This document shows positions 16,801 through 25,248 of a stretch of DNA of 64,000 nt, piece by piece. The position numbers and the translations under genes were made by a program. Numbering within the stretch: position 1 is the stretch's first letter; each line of letters opens with the position of its first letter. The notes beneath the pieces are model-generated. The model made no database searches, had not been told where the DNA came from, and saw only the letters and a program-made list of their open reading frames with translations. This DNA comes from Burkholderiales bacterium. GTDB lineage: Bacteria; Pseudomonadota; Gammaproteobacteria; Burkholderiales; Burkholderiaceae_C. The stretch covers positions 214,572 to 278,571 of the forward strand of contig JACPOK010000026.1 in assembly GCA_016191525.1 (NCBI GenBank), in the 5' to 3' direction.

Positions 16801-18725
16801 GCGGGCGGCGCACTTTGATGGGCGCCCTGCCGATGATCGTTTCTGCGATCGCCGGTGGCGCCAAGACGAGAGTCGTATGGGGCCCGTTCGAGACGGCCAG
16901 CACCGACGGCCGAGAGATTCGCATGCCACTTCTCCCTCTGGAGGACGAGCATGTGGAAGCCTACGCGCTCGGGTACGCGGTGCATGAGACCGGCCATGTG
17001 GTGGACACGGACTTCAACGTGGAACCGGGGCAAGGGCTGACGAGGGCCTTGTTCTTCATCCTGGAGGACGCGCGCATCGAGTTGAACCGGATGCGGCACC
17101 TTCCGGGTGCCAGGCGGTGGCTCGAAAACCTGGCCTACGCGTTGCTGCGAGACGGGAGGATCGGCGCGGCCAGGGCCGAGGACGGTCTCCCCAACGTGCT
17201 CTGCTCGTACATGCTGACGCATGTGTGGGCGGAGGTGCTGCAGTTCCATGGACTGCGGGAGGCAGCGGGCGAGAGTCGCGCGCTGATGCTGCAATCGCTG
17301 CCGCCGGATGTGTTCGCCGAACTCGAGGCCATCGCCTTCGAAGTGGCTAGCGCATCCGATACCAGCGGTGTGAAGGCACTTGCAGTCCGGATGGTGCAAG
17401 TCCTGCAGAACTTGGCAGATCAACAGGCGCAGCCGCAAGGATCGTCGCAGGACGATGATGACCAGGGCGATCAAGCGGAAGATGCGCAAGGCGAACGGCC
17501 GGTCGACCAACCGGCTGATCGAAATAAGGATCAACCGCCGCAAGCGGAGCCGCAGGACGACACAGCGTCAGCCGGGTGCCCGCAGCCGGACGCACTGAAC
17601 GACTCGAACTTCGACGCGGAGCAGAGTCAGATCGAGCACCCGCATGATGGGCCGCAAGGCACGGAACAGCAGGACGCTCCAGGGCAGGACGAGCCGAATC
17701 AGGCGCTGGGCGACCAGCTGCACGACGGGTCGCAAGATCCGCAGGATGTGCCGAGCGATTTGGTGCCGGACGGGATACTCAATTCCCAGTTGGACCCGGG
17801 ACCGCCAGATGACACGGTGGCCGCGGCCCTGGCGGAGTTGCTCGATGCCGATGCTTGCCCGCAGGGGACGGATATCGGAGAACAGATTGCCGCAGGCCTT
17901 GGCCAAGCGTTGCATCAAGCCCGCGGCCGCGACAACGCTGGCGACGGCCTCTTCACGAGTGCCCCGCAGGTGTTCGACGTCACGGCCACGCTTGGCGCGC
18001 AGCAGGTCATTCGTGATGTGCGCCGCGAGTCGCTTGCGGTGAGAGCGCGGCTCGCCGAGTTCTTGCAGCACCAGACGCGGGCCCGGAAGGGCAATTCGCG
18101 CAGTGGACAGCATCTGGCGCGCGACGCCGGTTTGCGGTTGGCTTGCCACAACTATGCGATCTACGAGCGGACGAAAGTCGCCGGGCAGAAGGTGGACACA
18201 GCGATTCTGTTGCTGGTGGACATGAGCATCTCGATGCGTGGCCACAAGGCAGAGGTTGCCCGTCGCTCGGCGCTGGCGCTGGCCGTTGCACTGGAAGACA
18301 TCCCTGGAGTGCAGTTGGCTGTCTACGCGTTCGGTGGAAGTCGCGGTGACGTGTTGCGGGTGATCCGCTTTGGAGACGTGCTGCGCAGAACTGCCGGTCG
18401 ATTCGCCATGATGGTCGAAGGAGGCACGACACCGCTGGCGGAAGCCCTGATGGTGGGGCACGCCGACATCCTCGCGGTGAACGCGGAACGTCGAATCGTG
18501 TTGCCGGCCACAGACGGGGAGCCGAACGTCAAGGACGCCGTGCACCAAATGGTGCGCTTCGGCGAACGGCACGGGATCGAACACTTCGGCCTGGGCATTG
18601 GTGCTGATGCGAAGCCGGGAGAGTTCTTCCGCAACAGCACCAACATCGCACAGGTGGACGAACTGCCGCGCGCCCTCGTGGCGATTGCACAAGCCCACAT
18701 GTTCCAGAACCGGCGCGCCGCCTAG
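16797..18725 (+). CDS. CobT-like protein: HETGH zincin-like region plus VWA domain
   Basis: 642 aa from ATG 16797 (ATGA overlap). Residues 63-67 read HETGH, matching the HExxH zinc-peptidase motif, in a stretch AYALGYAVHETGHVVDTDF; a distal third ligand such as Glu96 or Asp98 is possible. A long acidic, Gln/Asp-rich linker covers about 210-370. The C-terminal VWA domain has the MIDAS signature DMSIS (475-479), a GGTTPLAEAL loop near 542 and a final ATDGEPN. The AAA+ partner is probably the CobS-like gene at 10144. Together they look like a MoxR-VWA machine, perhaps with a protease arm. Cobalt insertion is unlikely without CobN. Confidence 0.75.
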   Translation: MSGRRTLMGALPMIVSAIAGGAKTRVVWGPFETASTDGREIRMPLLPLEDEHVEAYALGYAVHETGHVVDTDFNVEPGQGLTRALFFILEDARIELNRMRHLPGARRWLENLAYALLRDGRIGAARAEDGLPNVLCSYMLTHVWAEVLQFHGLREAAGESRALMLQSLPPDVFAELEAIAFEVASASDTSGVKALAVRMVQVLQNLADQQAQPQGSSQDDDDQGDQAEDAQGERPVDQPADRNKDQPPQAEPQDDTASAGCPQPDALNDSNFDAEQSQIEHPHDGPQGTEQQDAPGQDEPNQALGDQLHDGSQDPQDVPSDLVPDGILNSQLDPGPPDDTVAAALAELLDADACPQGTDIGEQIAAGLGQALHQARGRDNAGDGLFTSAPQVFDVTATLGAQQVIRDVRRESLAVRARLAEFLQHQTRARKGNSRSGQHLARDAGLRLACHNYAIYERTKVAGQKVDTAILLLVDMSISMRGHKAEVARRSALALAVALEDIPGVQLAVYAFGGSRGDVLRVIRFGDVLRRTAGRFAMMVEGGTTPLAEALMVGHADILAVNAERRIVLPATDGEPNVKDAVHQMVRFGERHGIEHFGLGIGADAKPGEFFRNSTNIAQVDELPRALVAIAQAHMFQNRRAA

Positions 18726-18740
18726 GCGTGCCGTGGGGCC

Positions 18741-18799
18741 CCTCGAGAAATCGAGGCGGCTTCCCAAGGAGGTTCACAAGAGACCTCCTTGGGAAGCCG
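18741..18799 (+). other. Tandem hairpins, including a 17-bp perfect stem
   Basis: CCTCGA-GAAA-TCGAGG (18741-18756) is followed at once by a perfect 17-bp stem (18757-18773 with 18783-18799, loop TCACAAGAG). It lies 15 nt after the CobT-like stop and about 100 nt before the next gene. No T-run follows. Confidence 0.8.
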
Positions 18800-18901
18800 A
18801 ATTCTTTCAAGGCGACATGCCTTGCCGGTGCTGCCCGGATCGCAGCAGAACAGTGCAAACGCACTGCGACAAAGCGGCCGCAAGGCTGCAATGGAGATCC
18901 T

Positions 18902-19369
18902 ATGAAGCAGAAGGTTCTGACATTGATTGTTTGGCTCGTTCTCACCTTGGTGAGCACGATAGCGCGCGCGCAGTTCTCGGGTGCCGACTACGGCAGCGAC
19001 TCTGCGCGTGTGGCGCAAAGCGCCGAGAGCGGGGTGGTGGTCGACGTTGTTGCCTCCACCTTGCAAACTGAAGCTCCTGCCGCTGCCCGCATCGCCGGTA
19101 CCGCGTTTGCGGGTGCGCTGTGCGGACGGGTGACCGATCGCTGGAACTCGTGGGCGGCGCGCGCCGGAATGATGACGGCGTGTGCCGCGGGCGGGGAGCG
19201 CATCGGCGCCGCGCTGGGAAGCACGGCCGCGCCGGCGATCACGATCATCGTGCGACTCGATAGCGGGCGCACGATGGCTGTCGTGCAAGGAGACCAGCAG
19301 TTCCAGAGAGACCAGAGGGTCTGGGTCCTGCAGGGTCAGGGAACGCGCATCGTCGAAGCGCGCCAATGA
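18902..19369 (+). CDS. Exported glycine-zipper (SlyB-like) outer-membrane protein
   Basis: 155 aa. Residues 1-23 form a signal peptide ending ARAQ. There is no lipobox cysteine, so it is probably not a lipoprotein. VVVDVVAS near 45, a glycine/alanine-rich helical hairpin over about 63-110, and a C-terminal ITIIVRLDSGR…VVQG…FQRDQRV barrel-like part resemble the SlyB/Pcp 2TM glycine-zipper proteins of the outer membrane. It may mark the cell surface or stabilise the envelope during mating. TGGAGATCCT precedes the ATG. Confidence 0.65.
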   Translation: MKQKVLTLIVWLVLTLVSTIARAQFSGADYGSDSARVAQSAESGVVVDVVASTLQTEAPAAARIAGTAFAGALCGRVTDRWNSWAARAGMMTACAAGGERIGAALGSTAAPAITIIVRLDSGRTMAVVQGDQQFQRDQRVWVLQGQGTRIVEARQ

Positions 19370-19383
19370 AGCGGAGGTCATGA

Positions 19384-20490
19384 ATGGCGTACGAAGAGTA
19401 CGAGGAAACGCTCTCTGAACGGCTCAGCCGAGCCATTGGTGATCGCGACTGGCGCGACATTCTTTGCCATGCCATCGATGAGCGCTACCTGGTGAACAAG
19501 CACGGGCCTTGCCCCGTCTGCGGAGACACCAAGCCAAAGTTCCGCTTCGACAATCAGGGCGGCACGGGGAGCTGGATATGTGTCTGCGGATACGGCAAAG
19601 GCATGACGTTGCTGATGAAGGCGACGGGACAGACGTTCACGCAGGCCGCTCTTTGGGTGATCGACAAATTCGAGCGCCCAGGAGTCAAGGCAGCGGCACA
19701 GCAGCTGCAGACCCGCGCCTACCAGCAGGCGGCGACTTTCAATGTGCTCACCGAGGACGAAGTGATTCGCCGGCGGGCCAGTTTGATGAGGCGCTGGCAA
19801 GAGGCGAGGCGCGTGCAGCCAGGCGACCCGGTGTGGAAGTACCTCACCGGACGCCTGCCTGGCCTCAAGGACGTTCCGCATGTGATTCGGTTCCATCCCG
19901 GCATGGAGTTTCGTGAACGGGGCGCCAAAGACGGTGAGCCGGACGTGATCTACGGGAAGTTCCCGACCATGGTCGCGGCCGTGATGGACGAGAACGGAAA
20001 GTGCTGCAACTTGCATCGAACGTTCTTGAACGAGGACGGGTCGCGTTTGGCGATCGAGCGCGATGGTGAAGTCCTGTCGGCCAAGAAGCTGATGCCGACG
20101 CTCGGAGCAAAGTCCTTTGCAGTCCGTTTGGCATCGCACAACGGCCGCCTGGGCATTGGTGAGGGCCTCGAGACCGCGCTCGCAGCGCAGTTGACCGAGG
20201 GCCTACCTACGTGGTCGGTCGTCAACACCGCGGGGATGAAGAAGTTCATCGTGCCCACGGATGTCACTGAACTCGTCGTGTTCGCCGACAACGACGAACT
20301 CACGCGACAGGGCAAGCGCCCTGGATTCGACGCGGCCAAGGCGCTGGCCGACCGCGATGACGTTGCGGCCCGGGTGCGAGCCCGGACGCTGAAGGTCAGC
20401 CTGGTCACTCCCGCAAAGCGGGGGCACGACATGGCCAACCTGCTGCTCGAAGCGCATGCATTGCGCCTGCAGCGGGCGGAGAAGAGGTAG
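19384..20490 (+). CDS. Zinc-finger TOPRIM primase
   Basis: 368 aa. A zinc ribbon is formed by Cys43, Cys46, Cys66 and Cys68 (CPVC…CVC). TOPRIM motifs are EGLET at about 260-264 and DND at 302-304, which chelate the catalytic magnesium. No helicase domain is present, unlike phage P4 alpha or T7 gp4. It resembles the short plasmid primases that prime the entering or lagging strand. GCGGAGGTC precedes the ATG. The gene ends in front of a very strong terminator and closes the DNA-metabolism block. Confidence 0.85.
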   Translation: MAYEEYEETLSERLSRAIGDRDWRDILCHAIDERYLVNKHGPCPVCGDTKPKFRFDNQGGTGSWICVCGYGKGMTLLMKATGQTFTQAALWVIDKFERPGVKAAAQQLQTRAYQQAATFNVLTEDEVIRRRASLMRRWQEARRVQPGDPVWKYLTGRLPGLKDVPHVIRFHPGMEFRERGAKDGEPDVIYGKFPTMVAAVMDENGKCCNLHRTFLNEDGSRLAIERDGEVLSAKKLMPTLGAKSFAVRLASHNGRLGIGEGLETALAAQLTEGLPTWSVVNTAGMKKFIVPTDVTELVVFADNDELTRQGKRPGFDAAKALADRDDVAARVRARTLKVSLVTPAKRGHDMANLLLEAHALRLQRAEKR

Positions 20491-20537
20491 TGGTCGCAGC
20501 CGCGACCACTACCCACGATGCAGCCGCCGACCCTCCT

Positions 20538-20574
20538 GGAGCCCTCCGCTGATGCGGAGGGCTCCATTTTTTTT
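20538..20574 (+). terminator. Rho-independent terminator after the primase
   Basis: GGAGCCCTCCGC (20538-20549) pairs perfectly with GCGGAGGGCTCC (20554-20565), loop TGAT, followed by eight T. Confidence 0.95.
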
Positions 20575-20582
20575 GACGAGAA

Positions 20583-20637
20583 AAGCCGGATTAAACGGTT
20601 TTGGCCGGGCTCTTCGGATCTAGGCGGCACGTAAAGT
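20583..20637 (+). promoter_or_regulatory. Shared activator-type promoter, site D
   Basis: Box at 20583-20610 with TTTTGGCCGGG starting at 20599, and a -10-like TAAAGT at 20632-20637, 33 nt after the first T. No -35 is visible. It is one of five matching sites (also 26239-26266, 33481, 38430, 48762). The -10 covers the GTG at 20636, so that codon is unlikely to be the start. Confidence 0.7.
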
Positions 20638-20644
20638 GGATTCG

Positions 20645-21658
20645 TTGGAGCAGCAGGCTCACTACCTCACTCCAGTTGAAACCCACGCCATACCCGCGAG
20701 ACTGCTCCTGATGGACACAAGAACGATAGAACTGCGCTTGGATGCAGGACGCTTGATACTTGCCAGCGACGCCGTGCAAGGTATTTTTCACGTCCAGGAC
20801 CCGATCACCAGGCAGTTCATGCCGATGTTGGTCGCCCGCCCGGTCAACGCAGCTGCGCCCCGTAGATGGGCCTTCTCGGGCTTGCGCGGCCCCGTGCTTG
20901 GCGCGCTTGTAGGCGCTGCGGCAATTGGCCTTTTGGGCCTGTCCAGCCACTGGTGGGTGGACAAGCCCATGGCGGACAAGCAAAGGGCTGTCGCCGGCCT
21001 TCCGATGGCCAAGCCGACCGCGAAGTCCGCAAGTGCCGATGGAATCACGGTCGTCGACGCGGCTTGGTCGCAGCCAGCCTCCCAAACGACGTCAGAACCG
21101 CCTGCAGGCGCCAACAGCGGCCCGCTCATGGGCGGCGGTTTGCCACCGTCCCTCTCCGCGCCCCCGACCCTTCCCGCCGCATCAGCGGCGACGGCAGCTC
21201 CGGCGTCTGCGCCGGCACCGGCCCTGCCGCCCGCCACGGCGAGGCCAGCTGCGACCCCTGCCGCGCCGGTTCGCAGCGTCGCCGAATCGAAAGCCATCAC
21301 AGCACCCGACAAGAAGTCTTCCGCACCAGCCGCCTCCGACAAGACGCGGGACGAGTCTCCCGTGGTCTTCAACGAGCTAGCGCCCGCCCGTGCCCTGGCC
21401 AGCGATGCGCCGGCCAGGGCCCCGGCAGCGGCGGTGTTACCGATTGCGAGGGCAAGCGCGCCGCGAACCGGTAACGGCGGTGTGAGGCTTGTCGCCGTGA
21501 AAGACGCGTCCACGATATTGGTGGGTCTTCCCGGCCAGCTCGTTCCCGTGCAGCTGAAGCCGGGATCCCGGCTGCCCAATGGGGCAACGATCGTCAGCGC
21601 CGACCCAGCCCGCGGTGTCGTTCTCCTGGACAACGGCACTTCCCTAGCCCTCGAATGA
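20645..21658 (+). CDS. Membrane-anchored Pro/Ala-rich PilP/PulC-like protein
   Basis: 337 aa from TTG 20645, chosen because it lies 7 nt after the -10, like the ATGs at the sister promoters; ATG 20711 is the alternative and GTG 20636 overlaps the -10. One membrane helix lies at about 80-100, followed by a long periplasmic Pro/Ala linker (about 120-260). The compact C-terminal domain (VRLVAVKDASTILVGLPGQLVPVQLKPGSR region) resembles the HR-type domains of PilP/PulC inner-membrane pilus proteins. It likely links an envelope machine to the inner membrane. It is first in an operon with bactofilin-like and TraB-like genes. Confidence 0.6.
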   Translation: MEQQAHYLTPVETHAIPARLLLMDTRTIELRLDAGRLILASDAVQGIFHVQDPITRQFMPMLVARPVNAAAPRRWAFSGLRGPVLGALVGAAAIGLLGLSSHWWVDKPMADKQRAVAGLPMAKPTAKSASADGITVVDAAWSQPASQTTSEPPAGANSGPLMGGGLPPSLSAPPTLPAASAATAAPASAPAPALPPATARPAATPAAPVRSVAESKAITAPDKKSSAPAASDKTRDESPVVFNELAPARALASDAPARAPAAAVLPIARASAPRTGNGGVRLVAVKDASTILVGLPGQLVPVQLKPGSRLPNGATIVSADPARGVVLLDNGTSLALE

Positions 21659-21683
21659 GCAATTCTTTCCCAAGGAGCATCCG

Positions 21684-22205
21684 ATGCAAACTTCCCTCCA
21701 ATCCGTCCCACCCGGTCAAGACGCGTCGCACGAGCCTTCTGCGGCCGAACCCCGCAGCGGCGCCGTGACGGCGCTGCCTCTCCCTGTCCGGGAGCTGCCC
21801 ATGGGCGGCTCCGACCTGGAGTTGGCCACGGTCGTGCGTCAGCTCGATGTCATGTCCACCGCCTTCATCCCGACGGGGGTGTCGATCCGCGAGGGCCTGG
21901 ATACCAGCGGCAAGGCCGCAGTGGTGATTTTTGGTCACGTGTCCGGGCCGATCGAGGCTGGAGACAAGCCCGTCTATGTCATGCCGGGTGGTTCGGCGAC
22001 CGGTCCCATCCACAGTTCGACCGAAGTGCTTGTCGCCGGCGACGTCGGCACGGACGCTTCCGCAGCTGCGGTCCTCACTGAAGGCAGGTTCGTGCTCGCG
22101 GGCAGCGGCAGGGTGCAAGGTGACGTGCAGTACCGAAGCCTGCGTGTCCATGAAGGGGGCACGATCGCAGGCCGCCTACTGCCGGCACCGCTCGCATCAG
22201 CGTGA
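21684..22205 (+). CDS. Bactofilin-like cytoskeletal protein
   Basis: 173 aa. After a disordered N-terminal 60 residues comes a run of short beta segments with regularly spaced Gly and Val (SIREGLDTSG…VVIFGHVSGPI…VLVAGDVG…FVLAGSGRVQGDV…RVHEGGTIAGRLL). This matches the right-handed beta-helix of bactofilins, which polymerise without nucleotide. Bactofilins usually organise chromosomes, stalks or cell-wall enzymes. One inside a conjugation operon may position the transfer or pilus machine. AAGGAGCATCCG precedes the ATG. The gene overlaps traB as GTGA. Confidence 0.7.
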   Translation: MQTSLQSVPPGQDASHEPSAAEPRSGAVTALPLPVRELPMGGSDLELATVVRQLDVMSTAFIPTGVSIREGLDTSGKAAVVIFGHVSGPIEAGDKPVYVMPGGSATGPIHSSTEVLVAGDVGTDASAAAVLTEGRFVLAGSGRVQGDVQYRSLRVHEGGTIAGRLLPAPLASA

Positions 22206-23506
22206 TCCAGCCCAGCCACATCGTCACGGCCGCGGTGCGCGCGCGCCAAGCTCTGTTTGTGGCCGCCTTCGGCGTGGTGGTCGGCGCATGCTCAGGCGTT
22301 GCGGCGTCGATTGCCGCGATTCCGCCGGTTGCATGCCTTGCGCTCCCCCTGCTCGCCGTCCTCGGGTTGCGTTCCACCCCGTGGGCAGTCCCATTTGTCT
22401 CAGTGTTGTCGTTTCATCTGGCCGGAACTCGCGACTTGTTCCGCGCCGCGCACGCCTTCTTTCCTGACCCCTCCGCCGCATGGATGGCGAACCTGGGACT
22501 GGCGATCATCTGCGCGGTTCTCGCCGCGATCTGGACGGCCGCGGCGCGAGCAACGGGACGTGTCGGCATCACGCCCGCGATCGGCATCGGCTTGGCGCTG
22601 GTGGTGACCCTTCTACCGCCCCTTGGCGCATTTGCGGTTCTTCATCCTGTCCATGCATTCGGATTCGTTTGGCCACGCGGAGGGTGGCTGGCCATCGTCC
22701 TGTTGGCGGGCGGTATCGCATGGGGCGCAGCTGGGCTCGCTCGCAAGAACCCCTGGTTTCCCGCCGGCGCCGTCGTCGCGCTGCTCGCTGTTGTTCCGTT
22801 CAGCGCGACTGAGCCAAACGCGGCCCGCGGCAATGACCGTTTCCGGAGCGTGATCACGTCGTGGCCTGACAAGCAGTTGTCGGTCGAGCAGCGCATTGAC
22901 CGGATCACCAAGGTGGGTCGAGTCGTGCGTGCGCTCGCGCCGCTGAACGTGAACTGGATCGTCTTCCCGGAGAGCGCAGTTCACCCGGCGCCAGGCGGCG
23001 ACTATTTGCTCGGGCTTGAAACAGGTTCAGGGGCTCCGCGACCCACGGTATGGGTCGGGATGAGCGAAGGGCCGAGTGGAAGTGTCGCGGCCCCAGTGGT
23101 CCGGATCTACAGGCCCGATGGCACCGTGCAAGACGTTCGAGCGCGGCAGCCCATGCCGTTGTCGCTCTGGAGGCCGTGGGACTCGGACGCACCACATGCC
23201 CGCTGGTCTTCACCGGGCCTTGTTCAGTCCCCGGTGGGCCCAGCCTACTTGTCCTTCTGCTACGAGGACCTGGTCCCCGGGCCGTTCCTGTTTTCGGCCG
23301 TGCTCGAAGGTCGGCCGAACATCATCGTCTCCGTGGCCAACAACTCGTTTCTTCCGTCAAGTGACGCCGTCCAAGCCCAGGCATGGCGCATCGAGAACAT
23401 GAGCCGACTGTTCGGGCTTCCATTGCTGCGGGCGGTCAATCTCCCCGCCGCCACCGGTCAGGCCGCCGCGCGCCGCGGCGACGGAGAGGCGGACGAGGCG
23501 CCCTGA
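22202..23506 (+). CDS. traB: TraB-like conjugation protein with nitrilase/Lnt-type domain
   Basis: 434 aa from GTG 22202. The first 210 residues are membrane helices and the rest is a carbon-nitrogen hydrolase domain. Glu257 in WIVFPES and Cys353 in SFCYED are two members of the expected Glu-Lys-Cys triad. The plan matches TraB of Ti and related plasmids, related to apolipoprotein N-acyltransferase, which is thought to modify a transfer component. It overlaps the bactofilin gene at its start and the convergent helicase gene by 49 nt at its end. The family call is good; the chemistry is inferred. Confidence 0.75.
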   Translation: MIQPSHIVTAAVRARQALFVAAFGVVVGACSGVAASIAAIPPVACLALPLLAVLGLRSTPWAVPFVSVLSFHLAGTRDLFRAAHAFFPDPSAAWMANLGLAIICAVLAAIWTAAARATGRVGITPAIGIGLALVVTLLPPLGAFAVLHPVHAFGFVWPRGGWLAIVLLAGGIAWGAAGLARKNPWFPAGAVVALLAVVPFSATEPNAARGNDRFRSVITSWPDKQLSVEQRIDRITKVGRVVRALAPLNVNWIVFPESAVHPAPGGDYLLGLETGSGAPRPTVWVGMSEGPSGSVAAPVVRIYRPDGTVQDVRARQPMPLSLWRPWDSDAPHARWSSPGLVQSPVGPAYLSFCYEDLVPGPFLFSAVLEGRPNIIVSVANNSFLPSSDAVQAQAWRIENMSRLFGLPLLRAVNLPAATGQAAARRGDGEADEAP

Positions 23507-25248
23507 GCGACCTCGCCAATCTCCTTCAGGAACGAACTCCCTTTGCCTGAGGTGTGCATCAGCACGAGCCGGTCTTGCGCCCGTGTCATGGCGACATAAA
23601 GCAGGCGCCGCTCCGCGCGGATTTCGGTTCGGCCTGGGATGATGTCCTGGTCGACACCGAGCAGGAACACGTTGCGGTATTCCTGGCCCTTCGATGCGTG
23701 GAAAGTCGACAGCACTACCGAGTTGTCGGGCGATTGCTGCTCGCCGGAGCTCCGCGCTTCCTTCAGACGCGCTACCAGTGGGCCGCGCATCGCTATCAGG
23801 CCGCTCGCAACTGCCCGCAGGATGCCTGCCTTCCTTGCGTTGGCGAGGGTGTTCTCGGCATATGCATTTCTGACAAAGGCTGCGGCCGACCCGATCGAAG
23901 AGCCGAACTGGCGAGCCTGCAGCTTGTCTCGAAGCGTCATGAGTCGCTTGGAGATGTCCTGCAGCGGCTGGGCGTAGGGCGCGAATCTATCGAGGTCGCC
24001 CGGACGTTCGATGAGATCCCCTACGCGGCCGCGGAATTCTGCGTTGACCTTCGAGATGATGTTCTCGGGGAGTCCGCCAAGTTGCAGTGCGACGTCCAAG
24101 CCTCGCGGGTCGTCGGTGACCATGGTGGCCAGGACTGTCATGAGCAGCTCCGCAGGCTCTGACGTCCAGATTGAACCGCTGCTTCGGATGTACTTGACGC
24201 CACCCTCGAGCAGGGCGCTCTCGGCCTCGTCGAGCATGTAGTTGTTCCGCGCCAGGATCGCCACGGAGCCCGTCGGAACCTGGTAGCGGACAAGGCCCGT
24301 GTCGGCCACGGCAGATAGCAGGGGCTCCAATCCTGCGACCACCGTCGACGAACCAGATGCCAGCGAGCTGCAGGAGACCACGGCGACCGATCCGCCTGAG
24401 CCGCGGCGCGGAAGAAATGTCTTCGGAATTCTGAAACCGGCGTTGTGCGTGATCAGTGTGTTCGCCGCATCGACGATGCCTCGAAGCGACCTGAAGTTGT
24501 CACCAAGCATGACCATCTTCGCGTGGTGCTTCCGTGTGAACGCCTCCATGCCGGCGAATCCCTTGGCCCGCCGCCATTCGTAAATGGCCTGATCGTCATC
24601 TCCCACCATCGTTGTGACGATCCCAGCGCTCGCGTGGATATCTGCGAGGGCGTACTGGATCTCGTCGTTGTCCTGCACCTCGTCGACGAGAAGGTGCGTT
24701 GCGTCAAGCAGCGGCAGCGTGCCGGCAGCCATCCGGCGGACTGTGTCGCGCATGGCATCGAACAGGTCTATCGCACCGAGCGTGTCGAGCTCCGCCTGAT
24801 AGGCGTCAAACCAATCCGGCAAGTTGCTCGGGTCGTAGTCGTCCAGGCTGCACTTGATCCGTTCGAATTCGACGCACTGCGCGGCGACGTCTGAGGCTGG
24901 GACACGCGCGGCCACGATCCTTCGCAGCAGGTGGACTTGGTGGCCAGGACCCAGTGTGCGCTGCGACAATCCGTGCTTTTTCCGGTGTTGCAACGCCAAG
25001 GAGTGCCACGTCGAGATGCTGACCGAGGCTCCGGTGCGAAGAGGAGACGTCCGGCTGAGCCGCTGCGACATTTCGGAGGCGGCGTCGCTTGTGAACGTCG
25101 CGGCGATGATCTTCGATCCTGGTGTGGCCGCCAGAAGCCGGATCTTTTCGATCAGGGAGGAAGTTTTCCCGGAGCCTGGGCCGGCAACTGCGACGCAGTG
25201 GCCAGGCTCTCGAATGAACGAGATCTGGTCCGGGGTGAACCGACTCAC
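23458..25248 (-). CDS. UvrD/Rep-type superfamily 1 helicase
   Basis: 596 aa, shorter than chromosomal UvrD (about 720). Motifs run in order: Walker A GPGSGKT at 23-29, DEVQD at 189-193, GDDDQAIYEWR near 217, and C-terminal STFHASKGQEYRNVFL and RRLLYVAMTRAQDRLVL. All catalytic residues are present, so it should be an active 3'-5' DNA translocase. It starts as GTGA on the stop of the AcaB-like gene, forming a two-gene operon driven by promoter site E. The 3' end overlaps traB on the opposite strand. It may process plasmid DNA during transfer or repair. Confidence 0.88.
   Translation of the reverse strand: MSRFTPDQISFIREPGHCVAVAGPGSGKTSSLIEKIRLLAATPGSKIIAATFTSDAASEMSQRLSRTSPLRTGASVSISTWHSLALQHRKKHGLSQRTLGPGHQVHLLRRIVAARVPASDVAAQCVEFERIKCSLDDYDPSNLPDWFDAYQAELDTLGAIDLFDAMRDTVRRMAAGTLPLLDATHLLVDEVQDNDEIQYALADIHASAGIVTTMVGDDDQAIYEWRRAKGFAGMEAFTRKHHAKMVMLGDNFRSLRGIVDAANTLITHNAGFRIPKTFLPRRGSGGSVAVVSCSSLASGSSTVVAGLEPLLSAVADTGLVRYQVPTGSVAILARNNYMLDEAESALLEGGVKYIRSSGSIWTSEPAELLMTVLATMVTDDPRGLDVALQLGGLPENIISKVNAEFRGRVGDLIERPGDLDRFAPYAQPLQDISKRLMTLRDKLQARQFGSSIGSAAAFVRNAYAENTLANARKAGILRAVASGLIAMRGPLVARLKEARSSGEQQSPDNSVVLSTFHASKGQEYRNVFLLGVDQDIIPGRTEIRAERRLLYVAMTRAQDRLVLMHTSGKGSSFLKEIGEVAQGASSASPSPRRAAA

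Noticed and set aside
10144..18725. Functional cobaltochelatase operon
   Set aside because: CobS-like and CobT-like genes are present, but no CobN or other cobalamin genes. The VWA protein has extra features pointing elsewhere.
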